A DNA stretch of 64,000 nucleotides from Rhodobacterales bacterium. Lineage in GTDB: Bacteria > Pseudomonadota > Alphaproteobacteria > Rhodobacterales > Rhodobacteraceae. Position 1 is the stretch's first letter, and every line of letters begins with the position of its first letter. Of this stretch, positions 26,643 to 35,785 are shown piece by piece. The stretch lies in contig QIGK01000026.1 of the NCBI GenBank assembly GCA_003228875.1, positions 55,494-119,493 of the forward strand, given 5' to 3'. Both the position numbers and the translations under genes were made by a program. The notes under the pieces were generated by a model, which saw nothing but the letters and a program-made list of their open reading frames with translations, made no database searches and was not told the origin of the DNA.

Positions 26643-26705
26643 TATACTCTCAAATAAAAGATTAGCAGGGATTAACATATTCTGACGCTGGCGTCGCCCC
26701 TTCTG

Positions 26706-27599
26706 TTACCCTAACCAAATCAATTTATTGTTTGTCATTTTCTTCAGGGTTTGAATATCTTTTTCATACCGATGCAAAAGCGCATTCCGTTGGCTGTCTG
26801 GCCAAAAAAATGCCTCCAGATCAGAGGGTTTTTTGCTGCGTTGCGCCCGTATTCTGGCAACCGATTCAGGGTTGGCAATGCCTTTGGCCAACTCGGTTTC
26901 AAGTTCAACAACCAATTTAGCCGAAAGCCCGTGATTCCAGAAATATCCGGCACTGTATTTTATATCATCAGCGGTGCTACCCAATAAAATATCAAACATT
27001 TCGCGCAGATATTCGGGGCTGGATTTGTATTCTTTTACCAAAATTTCCGAATCAGGAAAAACCGCCTGCAGGTCTCTAATTATCGCTGGCCAGCCGCGTT
27101 TCAGGCCGGATATTTTCTGCTGAATGGCCTCACGCGGAATAAATCGTTTGTTTGGCCCGTGTTTTTTGGCAAAAGGCCCCAGCCATTGCGCATATGCCGA
27201 TGAAAAGAATGTTATGTAAGGCCGAACCGCAAAAACGATTTTTTCTGGGGCCGTTGGCAACCAAGATTGCAAATGACCAAGCCGTCTTTTAGCGTCCAGA
27301 TAAAATGCGCCTTTTGCAAAAATTTCTGCCGGAAAACCAACGATATTTTCATCTGACAAAATCAGCTGTTCTGGACCATTTCCCTGAAACAAAGCCTGAT
27401 CTTGTAGCATAATGGCGATACAATCCTCAAAATCCAGCATTGGCTTGCCCCCCAAACCGGGGGTTATGACCGCCCTGATATCCTCAAGTTTTGGTGCAAA
27501 AATGCCGGATTTAGCAAGCGTTTCAGCGTTGCTTTGCATGGATTTCTGAATGAAAGTGGTTGCCGTTTTATGGGCGCCCAAGTGAAGGTAAACCTTCAT
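26706..27599 (-). CDS. Sulfotransferase-like protein
   Basis: A 297-residue protein beginning [19 protein letters not shown], the 5'-phosphosulfate-binding loop of PAPS-dependent sulfotransferases (LGxxKTATT). Later the segment [20 protein letters not shown] matches the 3'-phosphate binding region (RxxxxxxxSxY). I reject a 52-residue longer N-terminus because it overlaps the dapA upstream region and precedes the clean motif start. The acceptor is unknown; bacterial members sulfate glycans, or act in rhizobial/roseobacterial surface polysaccharide. Divergent from dapA. Confidence 0.75.
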   Translation of the reverse strand: MKVYLHLGAHKTATTFIQKSMQSNAETLAKSGIFAPKLEDIRAVITPGLGGKPMLDFEDCIAIMLQDQALFQGNGPEQLILSDENIVGFPAEIFAKGAFYLDAKRRLGHLQSWLPTAPEKIVFAVRPYITFFSSAYAQWLGPFAKKHGPNKRFIPREAIQQKISGLKRGWPAIIRDLQAVFPDSEILVKEYKSSPEYLREMFDILLGSTADDIKYSAGYFWNHGLSAKLVVELETELAKGIANPESVARIRAQRSKKPSDLEAFFWPDSQRNALLHRYEKDIQTLKKMTNNKLIWLG

Positions 27600-27757
27600 A
27601 CCGGCCTGCTTTTCTTGTTGCTCTGTTCGCCAAACACCTATCACAAATCGCTTTCCAAAAGCCAGCGATTTACGGTTCAACCACTTGCGTGCGATGGCAA
27701 TGCTCGGTATGTTCGCGCCGCTTTCAACCTTATTTTCCAACCTTACCGGAGACAATC

Positions 27758-28630
27758 ATGTTTACAGGTTCTATTCCCGCCATTGTCACACCTTTTTCCA
27801 ACGGTGCCATCGACAAAAAGGCGTTGAAGGCACTTGTAGACTGGCAAATTGACCAAGGTTCCAGTGCTATCACCGCAGTTGGAACCACCGGAGAAGCGCC
27901 AACGCTTAGCCATGAAGAACACCGCGAGGTCATTCAAATTTGCGTTGAAAGCGCTGCGGGCCGCGTTCCCGTGATTGCTGGCGCTGGTTCCAATGCCACA
28001 GCGGAATCAGTTGGATTGGTGCAATTCGCACAATCAGTCGGTGCGGCGGCGGCATTGGTTGTGACGCCTTATTATAACAAACCAACCCAGCGCGGCTTGA
28101 TTGCCCATTTTAACGAACTGCACGATTGCAGCGATATTCCGATCCTTATTTACAATATTCCGGGTCGATCCATTGTCGATATGACCCCGGAAACTATGGG
28201 CGAATTGGCCAAGCTACCACGTATCATAGGCGTGAAAGACGCCACAGGCGACATCACCCGCGTCAGCCAACAGCGCGCCACTTGCGGCCATGATTTTGTG
28301 CAATTATCAGCCGAGGATGCCTCAGCGTTGGGGTTCAATGCCCATGGCGGGGTTGGCTGTATTTCCGTTACCGCCAATGTCGCGCCCGCGCTTTGTGCTG
28401 AATTTCAAGCCGAAACAATGTTGGGGAATTACGGCAAAGCGTTGGAATTACAAGATATTTTAATGCCGCTCCACAGCGCTCTTTTCCGAGAACCGGGCGT
28501 GGCTGGGGCTAAGTATGGTCTGTCATTACTGGGCAAATGCCGCGAAGAGGTGCGCTTGCCCTTGACTAGTTTGCTGGATGTAACCAAAGCAGAAATCAAG
28601 GCGGCGATGCAGGTTTGTGGTTTGATCTAG
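27758..28630 (+). CDS. dapA: 4-hydroxy-tetrahydrodipicolinate synthase
   Basis: A 290-residue class I aldolase that condenses pyruvate and aspartate semialdehyde in lysine and diaminopimelate synthesis. Start at ATG 27758 with GGAGA upstream; product [16 protein letters not shown]. Family residues visible: [31 protein letters not shown] with the catalytic Tyr, and IGVKDATGD with the Schiff-base Lys near 161. Length typical. It is followed by a small gene and smpB in the same direction. Confidence 0.97.
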   Translation: MFTGSIPAIVTPFSNGAIDKKALKALVDWQIDQGSSAITAVGTTGEAPTLSHEEHREVIQICVESAAGRVPVIAGAGSNATAESVGLVQFAQSVGAAAALVVTPYYNKPTQRGLIAHFNELHDCSDIPILIYNIPGRSIVDMTPETMGELAKLPRIIGVKDATGDITRVSQQRATCGHDFVQLSAEDASALGFNAHGGVGCISVTANVAPALCAEFQAETMLGNYGKALELQDILMPLHSALFREPGVAGAKYGLSLLGKCREEVRLPLTSLLDVTKAEIKAAMQVCGLI

Positions 28631-28645
28631 CCTTGTGATTGCTCG

Positions 28646-28834
28646 GTGCAGTTGCATTTTCGCGACGTCCCTGCTGAAATACGCTGGCAGCGGGTTCAAA
28701 ACCGCAATACAGAACAAGCAGAAACCTTTCAATTTGAAGTGTCCCGCGACATGTTTGACTTTATCGAGTCGATGTGGGAGGCACCAAGCGACGAAGAAAT
28801 GGCTCGGTTTTCGGGCATACGGATAATTGACTGA
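28646..28834 (+). CDS. Small hypothetical protein coupled to smpB
   Basis: A 62-residue acidic protein starting at GTG 28646, 15 nt after dapA. It reads [17 protein letters not shown] and ends FSGIRIID; no TM helix or known motif. Its stop overlaps the smpB start (TGATG), which suggests translation through the junction. The codon pattern and coupling support a real gene although the start codon has little Shine-Dalgarno. Function unknown. Confidence 0.6.
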   Translation: MQLHFRDVPAEIRWQRVQNRNTEQAETFQFEVSRDMFDFIESMWEAPSDEEMARFSGIRIID

Positions 28835-29313
28835 TGGCACCGCGCAAAAAATCTGATCCCAATAACAAAACCGTCGCCGAAAATCGCAAGGCGCGGTATA
28901 ATTATGCGGTTGAAGACACCCTTGAATGTGGCTTGATGTTGGTGGGCTCTGAGGTCAAGGCCATGCGCAATGGCGGGGTTAATATAGCAGAAAGCTATGC
29001 CAATATTGAGGATGGAGAGTTGTGGTTGATCAACTCCCATGTGCCTAAATATGATCAGGCCAAGACCTTTCAGCACGAAGAACGCCGCAAACGTAAGCTG
29101 TTGGTAAGTAAGCGTGAATTAGGGAATCTTTGGAAAAATATTGGCCGCGAAGGCATGGCATTAGTGCCGCTTAAGGTCTATTTTAATGACAAGGGCCGCG
29201 CCAAATTGCTGCTTGGCATCGCCAAAGGCAAGAAAGCACAGGACAAACGCGCCACCGAGAAAAAACGTGACTGGCAAAAGCAACAAGGCCGGATTTTGCG
29301 GGATCGCGGCTGA
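28834..29313 (+). CDS. smpB: SsrA-binding protein SmpB
   Basis: A 159-residue SmpB, which delivers tmRNA to stalled ribosomes for trans-translation. Diagnostic blocks are [50 protein letters not shown] and the basic C-terminal tail ([18 protein letters not shown]), which mimics the codon-anticodon helix. Starts by overlap with the small upstream gene. Note that the alternative rescue factor arfB is about 8 kb away. Confidence 0.97.
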   Translation: MAPRKKSDPNNKTVAENRKARYNYAVEDTLECGLMLVGSEVKAMRNGGVNIAESYANIEDGELWLINSHVPKYDQAKTFQHEERRKRKLLVSKRELGNLWKNIGREGMALVPLKVYFNDKGRAKLLLGIAKGKKAQDKRATEKKRDWQKQQGRILRDRG

Positions 29314-29314
29314 G

Positions 29315-29959
29315 CTAGCTGGGTAATTCCAACAAATTTGCCAGTAAATTCATATCGTTAAACAAAATTGCGCCTTCGGCCGCCAGTGCAGCGCCGTCAT
29401 TATGCTCATGATAGCCAAAACATTTCATCCCCGCCGCGCGGGCCGCCCTAACGCCGCTTAGGCTGTCTTCAATCACCACGCAATCTTGCGGCGCGACATT
29501 CCCAGCGGCGATCAAAAACAGGTCTGGGTCAGGCTTGGAAACCCCGAGTTCATGCGCGGAAAACATATTGTTTTCAAAGCGTTGCAGCATATTATTTTGA
29601 CCCAAAGTGATGTTCATTTTTTCGACACTGCCGTTGGAAGCTACACAATATTTGATGCCAGCCGCATCAAGCCTGTCCAGAATATTAACCACGCCTTTGA
29701 CCGGATCAACCCCTTGTTTCAGGCGGGCATAAGTCGCCTTATAAACCTCATCCACCCAGTTTTTGGGCAGGTTTGCACCAAGCGATTTAGCCTTGGTCAT
29801 AACGCCTTTCATAGTTCCGCCGACAAACAAATCCATGCATTCCGCAAGGCTGATTTGCAATCCGTAACGCGACAGGTTTTCCATCAGGATTTGGTTAGAG
29901 ACCAGCTCGCTGTCGACCAAAACGCCGTCACAGTCGAAAATCACTAGTTTTGGTGTCAT
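29315..29959 (-). CDS. HAD-superfamily hydrolase (phosphatase/phosphoglucomutase-like)
   Basis: A 214-residue HAD hydrolase. Motif I is VIFDCDGVLVDSE (nucleophile Asp and acid/base Asp), motif II is the Ser in VASNGS, motif III is the Lys in GVSKPDPDLF, and motif IV is VIEDSLSGVRAA. The cap is the helical type of subfamily IA, as in beta-phosphoglucomutase and phosphoglycolate phosphatase; the substrate cannot be told from sequence. Convergent with smpB, with two bases between stops. Confidence 0.9.
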   Translation of the reverse strand: MTPKLVIFDCDGVLVDSELVSNQILMENLSRYGLQISLAECMDLFVGGTMKGVMTKAKSLGANLPKNWVDEVYKATYARLKQGVDPVKGVVNILDRLDAAGIKYCVASNGSVEKMNITLGQNNMLQRFENNMFSAHELGVSKPDPDLFLIAAGNVAPQDCVVIEDSLSGVRAARAAGMKCFGYHEHNDGAALAAEGAILFNDMNLLANLLELPS

Positions 29960-30033
29960 TTTAAAGGTCCATTTTATACAGTTTTACAGGTCAATATTAC
30001 AATTCGTAAGGTCGGAAAAGCGATTTCACGGTA

Positions 30034-30621
30034 TCAAACACACATAAACACATCATAGCGAGTCGACTTGCCAAGAATTTGATGCGAAAAATCCGGTATT
30101 CCAGCCATCGATTCCGCTTTGCGTGGCCATTTCAAAACCACGCGGTTGCTGGCCGAATTTAACGCAATATTCATCAATTCAGCCGAATCCGTATCCGCGC
30201 CGACAATCCCGCGTATCTGGCGCATTTCGAGCTTGACCAACGCAGAATTCCCCCGTGGTGGGTGCATCGGGTCAATCAGAATCACCTCGGGTCGCAAAGT
30301 CGGCAGCAGGGTTTTTGCATCCCCAAACAGCAAGGTCATGCGGGAAATAATTTCAGCGGTTTCAGAATGATTTGCCCCGTGTTTCAGGGCGTTTTCCAAC
30401 AGAGTGTGCATCTGTTCCGAGCGCTCAATCAGGGTCACATTGGCCCCCAGCGATGCCAGCAAAAATCCATCGCGCCCCAGCCCCGCCGTGGCATCAACAA
30501 TCACCGGATTATGGCCATTTTTCATGCCCGCAGCCCGGGGCAGACCCTGTCCGCGCCCACCGCCAAATTTTAGGCGATGTGCCACCGCTCCGCTGGTGAA
30601 ATCAATGTGCAGTTCAGCCAT
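30034..30621 (-). CDS. rsmJ: RsmJ-like 16S rRNA (guanine-N2) methyltransferase
   Basis: I take the ATG at 30621 (AAGGAC upstream), giving about 195 residues. The SAM-binding Rossmann motif VIVDATAGLGRDGFLLASLG and the VILIDPMHPPRGNSALVK block with DPMHPPR are typical of RsmJ (YhiQ), which methylates G1516 of 16S rRNA near the 3' end. It overlaps the upstream DUF188 gene by 8 nt, so the two are coupled. Slightly shorter than the E. coli protein. Confidence 0.83.
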   Translation of the reverse strand: MAELHIDFTSGAVAHRLKFGGGRGQGLPRAAGMKNGHNPVIVDATAGLGRDGFLLASLGANVTLIERSEQMHTLLENALKHGANHSETAEIISRMTLLFGDAKTLLPTLRPEVILIDPMHPPRGNSALVKLEMRQIRGIVGADTDSAELMNIALNSASNRVVLKWPRKAESMAGIPDFSHQILGKSTRYDVFMCV

Positions 30622-31075
30622 TTTTGTCCTTTTGCGCAGCGCGAACTTCGCGTTCCAACGCATCCAGAAATCGCGATCTGTCGGCCTTGGAAAACAGTTT
30701 GCCTCGCCCCTGATGAAACGGATCAGCGGCGCGCATATCGTTCATCAGATCACGCATCGCCAGTTGGTTGCCAATGTTTTGCTGGGTGAAAGCATCGCCA
30801 TTATGGCGCAAAGCCCTGCCGCCGTTTTCAAGACATTTTGCTGCCAAAGGAATGTCTCCGGTGATACAGATATCGCCCTGCCCGACCCTGTCGGCAATCC
30901 ATATATCTGCTTCGTCTGCGCCCGCATCCACCACGACAATTTCCACCAAAGGATGTGGATTTGGCCGCATTCCGCCATTGGAAACAATATAGACTTGCAG
31001 CTTGTGGCGGTCCGCCACCCGCAGGGTTTCGGATTTTACAGGGCAGGCGTCAGCGTCGATATAAATCACGGTCAC
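30614..31075 (-). CDS. DUF188/YaiI-YqxD family protein
   Basis: A 153-residue UPF0178 protein with PIN-like fold. Signature features: IYIDADACPVKSE at the N-terminus, DAGADEADIWIAD, GDICITGDIPLAA and RALRHNGDAFTQQNIG. Function not established; the acidic residues in DADACP and GD(I)PLA look like a metal-binding nuclease site. Coupled to the rsmJ-like gene by overlap. Confidence 0.9.
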   Translation of the reverse strand: MTVIYIDADACPVKSETLRVADRHKLQVYIVSNGGMRPNPHPLVEIVVVDAGADEADIWIADRVGQGDICITGDIPLAAKCLENGGRALRHNGDAFTQQNIGNQLAMRDLMNDMRAADPFHQGRGKLFSKADRSRFLDALEREVRAAQKDKNG

Positions 31076-31221
31076 GGGTGGACAATTCTGGCAAGCTGGG
31101 CTGCCCCTGTAGGTATCTGGTTCATATCGCTTTGTATCATGGTCTGCCCAACCGAATAAACCCCGATATCATTTGCCCCTTATAAATTTGCACAGGCGAT
31201 AAGATGTGATAGCACGGCCAA

Positions 31222-32263
31222 ATGGAACAGATTGTTGCATTTGATTTGCTATTTCGCGGGGCGGCCATTGGGGTGCTTATGCTGCTGCTCGCCCGTATAC
31301 TTTATAATCGCAAACAACGGTTTCTGGAAACAACGGTTTCTGGAACTTTCCTTTACCCTTCTTATTATCACGATCCTTGCCTATGTGCTGGTCTCTGCCC
31401 CGTTGCCACTGATTAATAATGCCGGAATCTGGCGCTTTATTTCCTATTTTCCGGTTCTGGCGCCGTTTTTTCTATGGTGGGCCGGTCTGGCGTTTTTTGA
31501 TGACGAGTTCGGACCGCAATTCTGGCACATCCTGCCTGCCGCACTAGTTTTCGCACCGGTGTTTTTTGTGGGTATCTGGCCTCAAATCGCGATTATCCAA
31601 ACCGGCACCATATTTGCGCTCTATGTTTATCTGATTGTTATCGTGCTCAAAAACCGCTCTGCTGATCTGGTGGAATCCCGCCGCCGGTTTCGGCATTGGT
31701 TCATATTTTTGGCCGTGGTTTTTGGCGTAACCGTTGAACTGGCTGAGGTCTCTTCGCTTGAGCACAGCCTGCCGTTGGTTGGCTTTCCGTTTCAGGCGGC
31801 TGCGGTTTTTATGCTGGCCAGCGCTTTTGCCTTTTGGTCTTTGCAGCTTGGCGGCCCGACATGGGTGGCCAAACCCGGCCCGCAGCGTAAGCCCGAGACC
31901 ATCCACCCCGCTGATACCCACCTGCTAAACCGCTTGAACTCAGAAATGGATGCCGGGGTCTGGCGCGAAGAAGGATTGGCCGTGGGCAGTTTGGCCCAGC
32001 GCTTGAATGTGCCTGAACACCAGCTTCGCCGTGCCATCAACGCCGGGCTTGGCTATCGCAATTTTTCCACCTTTATAAATGAGCGACGAATCGCGGATGC
32101 CTGCGCCAAGCTTGCAAACCCCGAGCTTGCCAACCAGCCGATCCTTAGCATTGCTTTTGATGTCGGGTTTTCCTCCATCGGGCCGTTTAATCGCGCCTTT
32201 CGCAGTTTTATGGGCGAAAGCCCAAGCCAGTTTCGCAGCAAAGCGCTTGCACAAACTGGCTGA
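31222..32263 (+). CDS. Membrane-bound AraC-family regulator, N-terminus frameshifted by a 16-bp tandem duplication
   Basis: The C-terminal AraC helix-turn-helix domain (GLAVGSLAQRLNVPEHQLRR, then SIAFDVGFSSIGPFNRAFR) follows about six predicted TM helices, as in the integral-membrane AraC group. The open frame for this part begins only at a TTG (31232), whose first codons read a Cys-rich stretch unlike such proteins. A different frame starting at ATG 31222 reads MEQIVAFDLLFRGAAIGVL, a proper first TM helix, and then terminates soon after. The two frames are joined exactly if one copy of the 16-bp duplication at 31312-31345 is removed (giving RKQRFLELSF). So the gene is frameshifted, switchable by slippage, or mis-assembled. 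It is next to a fatty acid hydroxylase gene that it may control. Confidence 0.8.
31312..31345. repeat. 16-bp tandem duplication (2.1 copies) in AraC-family gene
   Basis: Unit caacggtttctggaaa, with 18 consecutive bases matching at period 16 (31312-31329 against 31328-31345). Sixteen is not a multiple of three, so the duplication shifts the reading frame between the first TM segment and the rest of the protein. Confidence 0.9.
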
Positions 32264-32404
32264 TTTTGAATTATACCCGCCGTTTTTGAAAATGACCCGC
32301 CGGATTTGAAATATGCCGCGCATTGCGCAGTTGTTTTCCTTAGCTATGCCCCATCAACAACGCGCAGTTTCACCTGGTGAATGCGCATAATTCCGGGGAA
32401 GACA

Positions 32405-33214
32405 ATGAATCCGATCGACATGGAAATATCGAACCTATCCTTATTTGCAATACTGTTTACCGAAGACATACTGCGGTATGTTATCGGCGCGGGTGGCATT
32501 TATCTGGCCATCAACATTGCCATGGCCGTGCGGCTGGCGGGGCGCAAAATCAGAGATAAAAACCCGCCAAAGGGCCAGATCACACGCGAAATACTGGCCA
32601 GCCTTCGCACAATACTAATTTTTTCCAGCGTTGGGCTTGCCACGCTTTACGGTGCTAAGGTCGGATTATTTCGTGTGTATTTTGAGATGGCGGATTACGG
32701 AATGCTTTATCTGGTGCTTACGACCTTGTTGCTTATCGTGCTGCATGATGGTTATTTTTATTGGTCGCACCGGTTTTTGCATATTCGCCGGGTGTTTAAA
32801 GTGGCACACCGTGTGCATCATCGCTCCAATAACCCAACACCTTTTACTTCTTTTTCGTTTAACTTTGGCGAAGCCGCCGCCAATGCAGCCTTTTTACCGC
32901 TGGTTTTACTGGTGCTGCCGCTTCACCCGATTGCACTGTTTATGTTCACCAACCATATGATGATCCGTAATGCCATGGGCCATTCGGGGTATGAGCTGTT
33001 TCCGGCATGGCGAAACCACAAACCGATGTTTGACTGGATGACAACCGTTACCCATCATGACATCCACCATGCCCGGGCTGGCTGGAACTTTGGGTTGTAT
33101 TTTACGTGGTGGGATCGCTGGATGGGCACCGAATACCCAACCTATCACCAGAAATTTGCCGAAGTGGTGCAGGCCAAGAAAACTACAGCCGTAACTTCGC
33201 CGTCCGGTTTATAA
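32405..33214 (+). CDS. Fatty acid hydroxylase / sterol desaturase family protein
   Basis: A 269-residue membrane di-iron oxygenase. I use the ATG at 32405, preceded by GGGGAAG. Several TM helices surround the eight-histidine metal motifs: HRFLH (in WSHRFLHIRRVF), HRVHH (VAHRVHHRSN) and, near the C-terminus, THHDIHHARAGWNFG with WWDRWMGT. These place it in the ERG3/FA_hydroxylase family, which hydroxylates or desaturates lipids; ornithine lipid, sterol or fatty acid substrates are possible. It lies 140 nt after the AraC-type regulator on the same strand, a plausible regulator-target pair. Confidence 0.88.
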   Translation: MNPIDMEISNLSLFAILFTEDILRYVIGAGGIYLAINIAMAVRLAGRKIRDKNPPKGQITREILASLRTILIFSSVGLATLYGAKVGLFRVYFEMADYGMLYLVLTTLLLIVLHDGYFYWSHRFLHIRRVFKVAHRVHHRSNNPTPFTSFSFNFGEAAANAAFLPLVLLVLPLHPIALFMFTNHMMIRNAMGHSGYELFPAWRNHKPMFDWMTTVTHHDIHHARAGWNFGLYFTWWDRWMGTEYPTYHQKFAEVVQAKKTTAVTSPSGL

Positions 33215-33224
33215 CGCCAGAACC

Positions 33225-34058
33225 TTAGTCCCTGTGCAAGATTGCAGCGTGGTGCTGGATATGGTCTTCCATAAAGCTGGCAACAAAGAAATAAGAATGG
33301 TCATAGCCCGGTTGCATGCGAAAGCTGCCGGGCTGGCCGGATTTTTCAATGGCTTTGGCCAGCTTTTCCGGTTTTAGCAGGTTTGCAAATTGGTCGTCCG
33401 CGCCTTGGTCTATCAGAATATGACCTGGATAGCCGGTTTTTTCGATCAATAATGTCGCATCGTGTTTGGCCCATTTTGCACGGTCATCACCCAGATATTC
33501 GGTCAGTTGTTTCTGGCCCCATGCTGCGCTGGTCGGGTTGGCGATCGGCGCAAATGCCGAGAGCGATTTATATTGTTCCGGTCGGTTCATTGCCAATGTC
33601 AGCGCCCCGTGGCCGCCCATGGAATGGCCGGTAATGCCTTGAGCGGTTTGCAACAAGTTGAATTTTTCAAAGATCAATGCGGGAAGTTCATCCGCGATAT
33701 AAGACCACATGTTAAAATGCGGCGCCCATGGTTTTTGGGTGGCGTCCACATAAAAACTGGCACCTTGGCCAAGGTCGATTGCCGCGTCATCCGCCACATC
33801 TGTGCCACGCGGCGAGGTGTCCGGGAAGACCACGGCGATGCCTGCCTCAGCTGCCCAAGCCTGCGCGCCGGCTTTGGTCATGGCGTTTTCATGGGTGCAG
33901 GTCAGGCCGGAAAGATACCATAGCACCGGAACCGGGCCTTTCTTGGCTTGTGGCGGCAGGTAAACTGCAAAAGTCATCTCACATTGACAGGAAGTAGACT
34001 GGTGGGAATAAACACCTTGCATGCCAGCAAAACTGACGTTTTCAGAGAGGGTTTTCAT
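33225..34058 (-). CDS. fghA: S-formylglutathione hydrolase
   Basis: A 277-residue esterase D family hydrolase that releases formate and glutathione from S-formylglutathione, the second step of glutathione-dependent formaldehyde oxidation. The alpha/beta-hydrolase nucleophile elbow is GHSMGGHGAL; VLWYLSGLTCTHENAM and PDTSPRGTDV are family blocks, with the Asp in DQGADDQFA and the His in PGYDHSYFF completing the triad. Its partner dehydrogenase lies about 0.5 kb to the right on the same strand, with the DUF4157 gene between them on the opposite strand. Confidence 0.96.
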   Translation of the reverse strand: MKTLSENVSFAGMQGVYSHQSTSCQCEMTFAVYLPPQAKKGPVPVLWYLSGLTCTHENAMTKAGAQAWAAEAGIAVVFPDTSPRGTDVADDAAIDLGQGASFYVDATQKPWAPHFNMWSYIADELPALIFEKFNLLQTAQGITGHSMGGHGALTLAMNRPEQYKSLSAFAPIANPTSAAWGQKQLTEYLGDDRAKWAKHDATLLIEKTGYPGHILIDQGADDQFANLLKPEKLAKAIEKSGQPGSFRMQPGYDHSYFFVASFMEDHIQHHAAILHRD

Positions 34059-34209
34059 GGGATTCCTTTGTGTTTTCCACCCCTAACTGGTATCGCACCA
34101 TGCCGCGGCCAACAAGGATTTCTGCGGCTTTTTCCCTGAAAACTTGACTTTTGACCGGTTTGTTTCAATATTAGCCCCATATTTTACCTATTTTATTTGG
34201 AGAAATCTG

Positions 34210-34581
34210 ATGGCAGATGCAAAAGAGATTTTGGCGAAAGTTAAAGAAAAGGTTAAGAAGAAAAAGGCAAAGGTTAAGAAACTTGACACTGCGCCAACCG
34301 GCACCAAAAGCAAAAAACTGGACAGCAAGCTGGCTGCCGCGATGAAAGAAGAGTTTGGCTCTGATTTCTCTAAAATCATGGTCCACACTGGCGGTAACTC
34401 TGCTGAGATTGCAAAAAGCCTAAACGCCAAGGCGTTCACAATCGGTCGTGACATCTATTTTGCCAAAAAGGGTGACGCCACAGGCTTACATTTGCTTGCC
34501 CATGAATTAACCCATGTCGTGCAGCAACAAGGCGGCAAAATAAAGTCAGCGATAAAGGGGAAAGCGCTGACTTCAAAATAG
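34210..34581 (+). CDS. Small DUF4157-domain protein with HExxH metalloprotease-like motif
   Basis: Start at ATG 34210 with GGAGA seven bases upstream; 123 residues. The N-terminal 35 residues are very Lys-rich (KVKEKVKKKKAKVKK). Then comes a DUF4157 core: MKEEFGSDFSKIMVHTGGNS, AFTIGRDIYFAKKG and HLLAHELTHVVQQQGG, with HELTH as the HExxH zinc motif. DUF4157 domains are common on proteins linked to extracellular contractile injection systems and polymorphic toxins, usually in larger proteins. Here the domain is nearly the whole protein. It interrupts the fghA/adhC pair on the opposite strand. Metalloprotease, cargo-targeting or toxin-related roles are all possible. Confidence 0.85.
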   Translation: MADAKEILAKVKEKVKKKKAKVKKLDTAPTGTKSKKLDSKLAAAMKEEFGSDFSKIMVHTGGNSAEIAKSLNAKAFTIGRDIYFAKKGDATGLHLLAHELTHVVQQQGGKIKSAIKGKALTSK

Positions 34582-34602
34582 TTTTGCGTTACATGGCGTG
34601 AA

Positions 34603-35715
34603 TCAAAACTCCACCACTGCCCTGATGGATTTTCCTTCATGCATCAGATCAAAGCCTTTGTTGATGTCCTCAAGTTTCAGTTTATGGGTGATCATCGGGT
34701 CGATCTCTATTTTGCCATCCATATACCAATCAACGATTTTGGGAACATCTGTGCGGCCCCGTGCGCCACCAAATGCGGTGCCGCGCCAGCTTCGCCCAGT
34801 GACCAGTTGGAAGGGGCGGGTGGAGATTTCGTGACCGGCGCCGGCCACGCCGATGATGATGCTTTCGCCCCAACCTTTATGGGCTGATTCGAGCGCATCC
34901 CGCATGACGTTTACGTTGCCTGTGGCATCAAATGTGTAATCACCGCCGCCGCCGGTAAGTTCAACCAAATGCGCGACCAAGTCACCGTCAATTTTGGACG
35001 GATTAACAAAATCGGTCATGCCGAATTGTTTGGCCATTGCTGCCTTATTATTGTTCAGATCAACGCCGACAATCTGGTCAGCACCCGCAAGGCGTAAGCC
35101 CTGCACGACGTTCAAACCAATGCCGCCCAGACCAAACACAATTGCCGTGGAGCCGATCTCAACTTTGGCTGTATTGATCACCGCGCCAATGCCGGTGGTC
35201 ACACCGCAACCGATGTAACACACCTTGTCAAAGGGTGCGTCTTTACGGATTTTGGCCAGCGCGATTTCGGGCAAAACCGTGTGGTTGGCAAAAGTTGAAC
35301 AGCCCATATAGTGCAATATCGGCGTGCCATCCAACAGGCTGAAACGGCTGGTGCCATCGGGCATAACGCCCTGCCCTTGTGTGGTGCGGATCGCCTGACA
35401 AAGATTGGTTTTGGGGTTCAAGCAATAGTCACATTCCCGACATTCCGGCGTATAGAGCGGGATCACATGGTCGCCCGGTTTCAGGCTGGTCACGCCCGCG
35501 CCTACCTCCAACACGATGCCTGCGCCCTCATGGCCAAGAATGGCGGGAAACAGCCCTTCGGGATCAGCACCCGAGCGGGTGAATTCATCGGTGTGGCAAA
35601 TGCCGGTGGCTTTGATTTCGACCAGAACCTCACCGGCTTTGGGGCCTTCCAAATTGACCTCAACGATTTCGAGCGGTTTTCCGGCTTCGAATGCAACAGC
35701 GGCGCGTGTTCTCAT
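34603..35715 (-). CDS. adhC: S-(hydroxymethyl)glutathione dehydrogenase (class III alcohol dehydrogenase)
   Basis: A 370-residue zinc alcohol dehydrogenase of class III, which oxidises the formaldehyde-glutathione adduct with NAD. Start at ATG 35715 (product [20 protein letters not shown]). Catalytic zinc residues are in [11 protein letters not shown] (Cys) and LGHEGAGIV (His); structural zinc cysteines are in [18 protein letters not shown]. The nucleotide-binding site is [14 protein letters not shown], and [12 protein letters not shown] is a class III block. It acts in the same pathway as fghA. Confidence 0.96.
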   Translation of the reverse strand: MRTRAAVAFEAGKPLEIVEVNLEGPKAGEVLVEIKATGICHTDEFTRSGADPEGLFPAILGHEGAGIVLEVGAGVTSLKPGDHVIPLYTPECRECDYCLNPKTNLCQAIRTTQGQGVMPDGTSRFSLLDGTPILHYMGCSTFANHTVLPEIALAKIRKDAPFDKVCYIGCGVTTGIGAVINTAKVEIGSTAIVFGLGGIGLNVVQGLRLAGADQIVGVDLNNNKAAMAKQFGMTDFVNPSKIDGDLVAHLVELTGGGGDYTFDATGNVNVMRDALESAHKGWGESIIIGVAGAGHEISTRPFQLVTGRSWRGTAFGGARGRTDVPKIVDWYMDGKIEIDPMITHKLKLEDINKGFDLMHEGKSIRAVVEF

Positions 35716-35785
35716 GGGAATGTTTCCTTTTGATGGCAAAAAGATCATACCCAGAAATACGGGTATCGCAACGCTTCAAACGACC

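Noticed and set aside
31232..32263. AraC gene intact from the TTG start
   Set aside because: The first codons lack the family-like TM helix, which is present in the other frame and joins after removing one repeat unit.
34210..34581. PAAR or VgrG-linked T6SS effector claim for the DUF4157 protein
   Set aside because: It is over 20 kb from the T6SS genes and has no PAAR, VgrG or signal features; only kept as a possibility.
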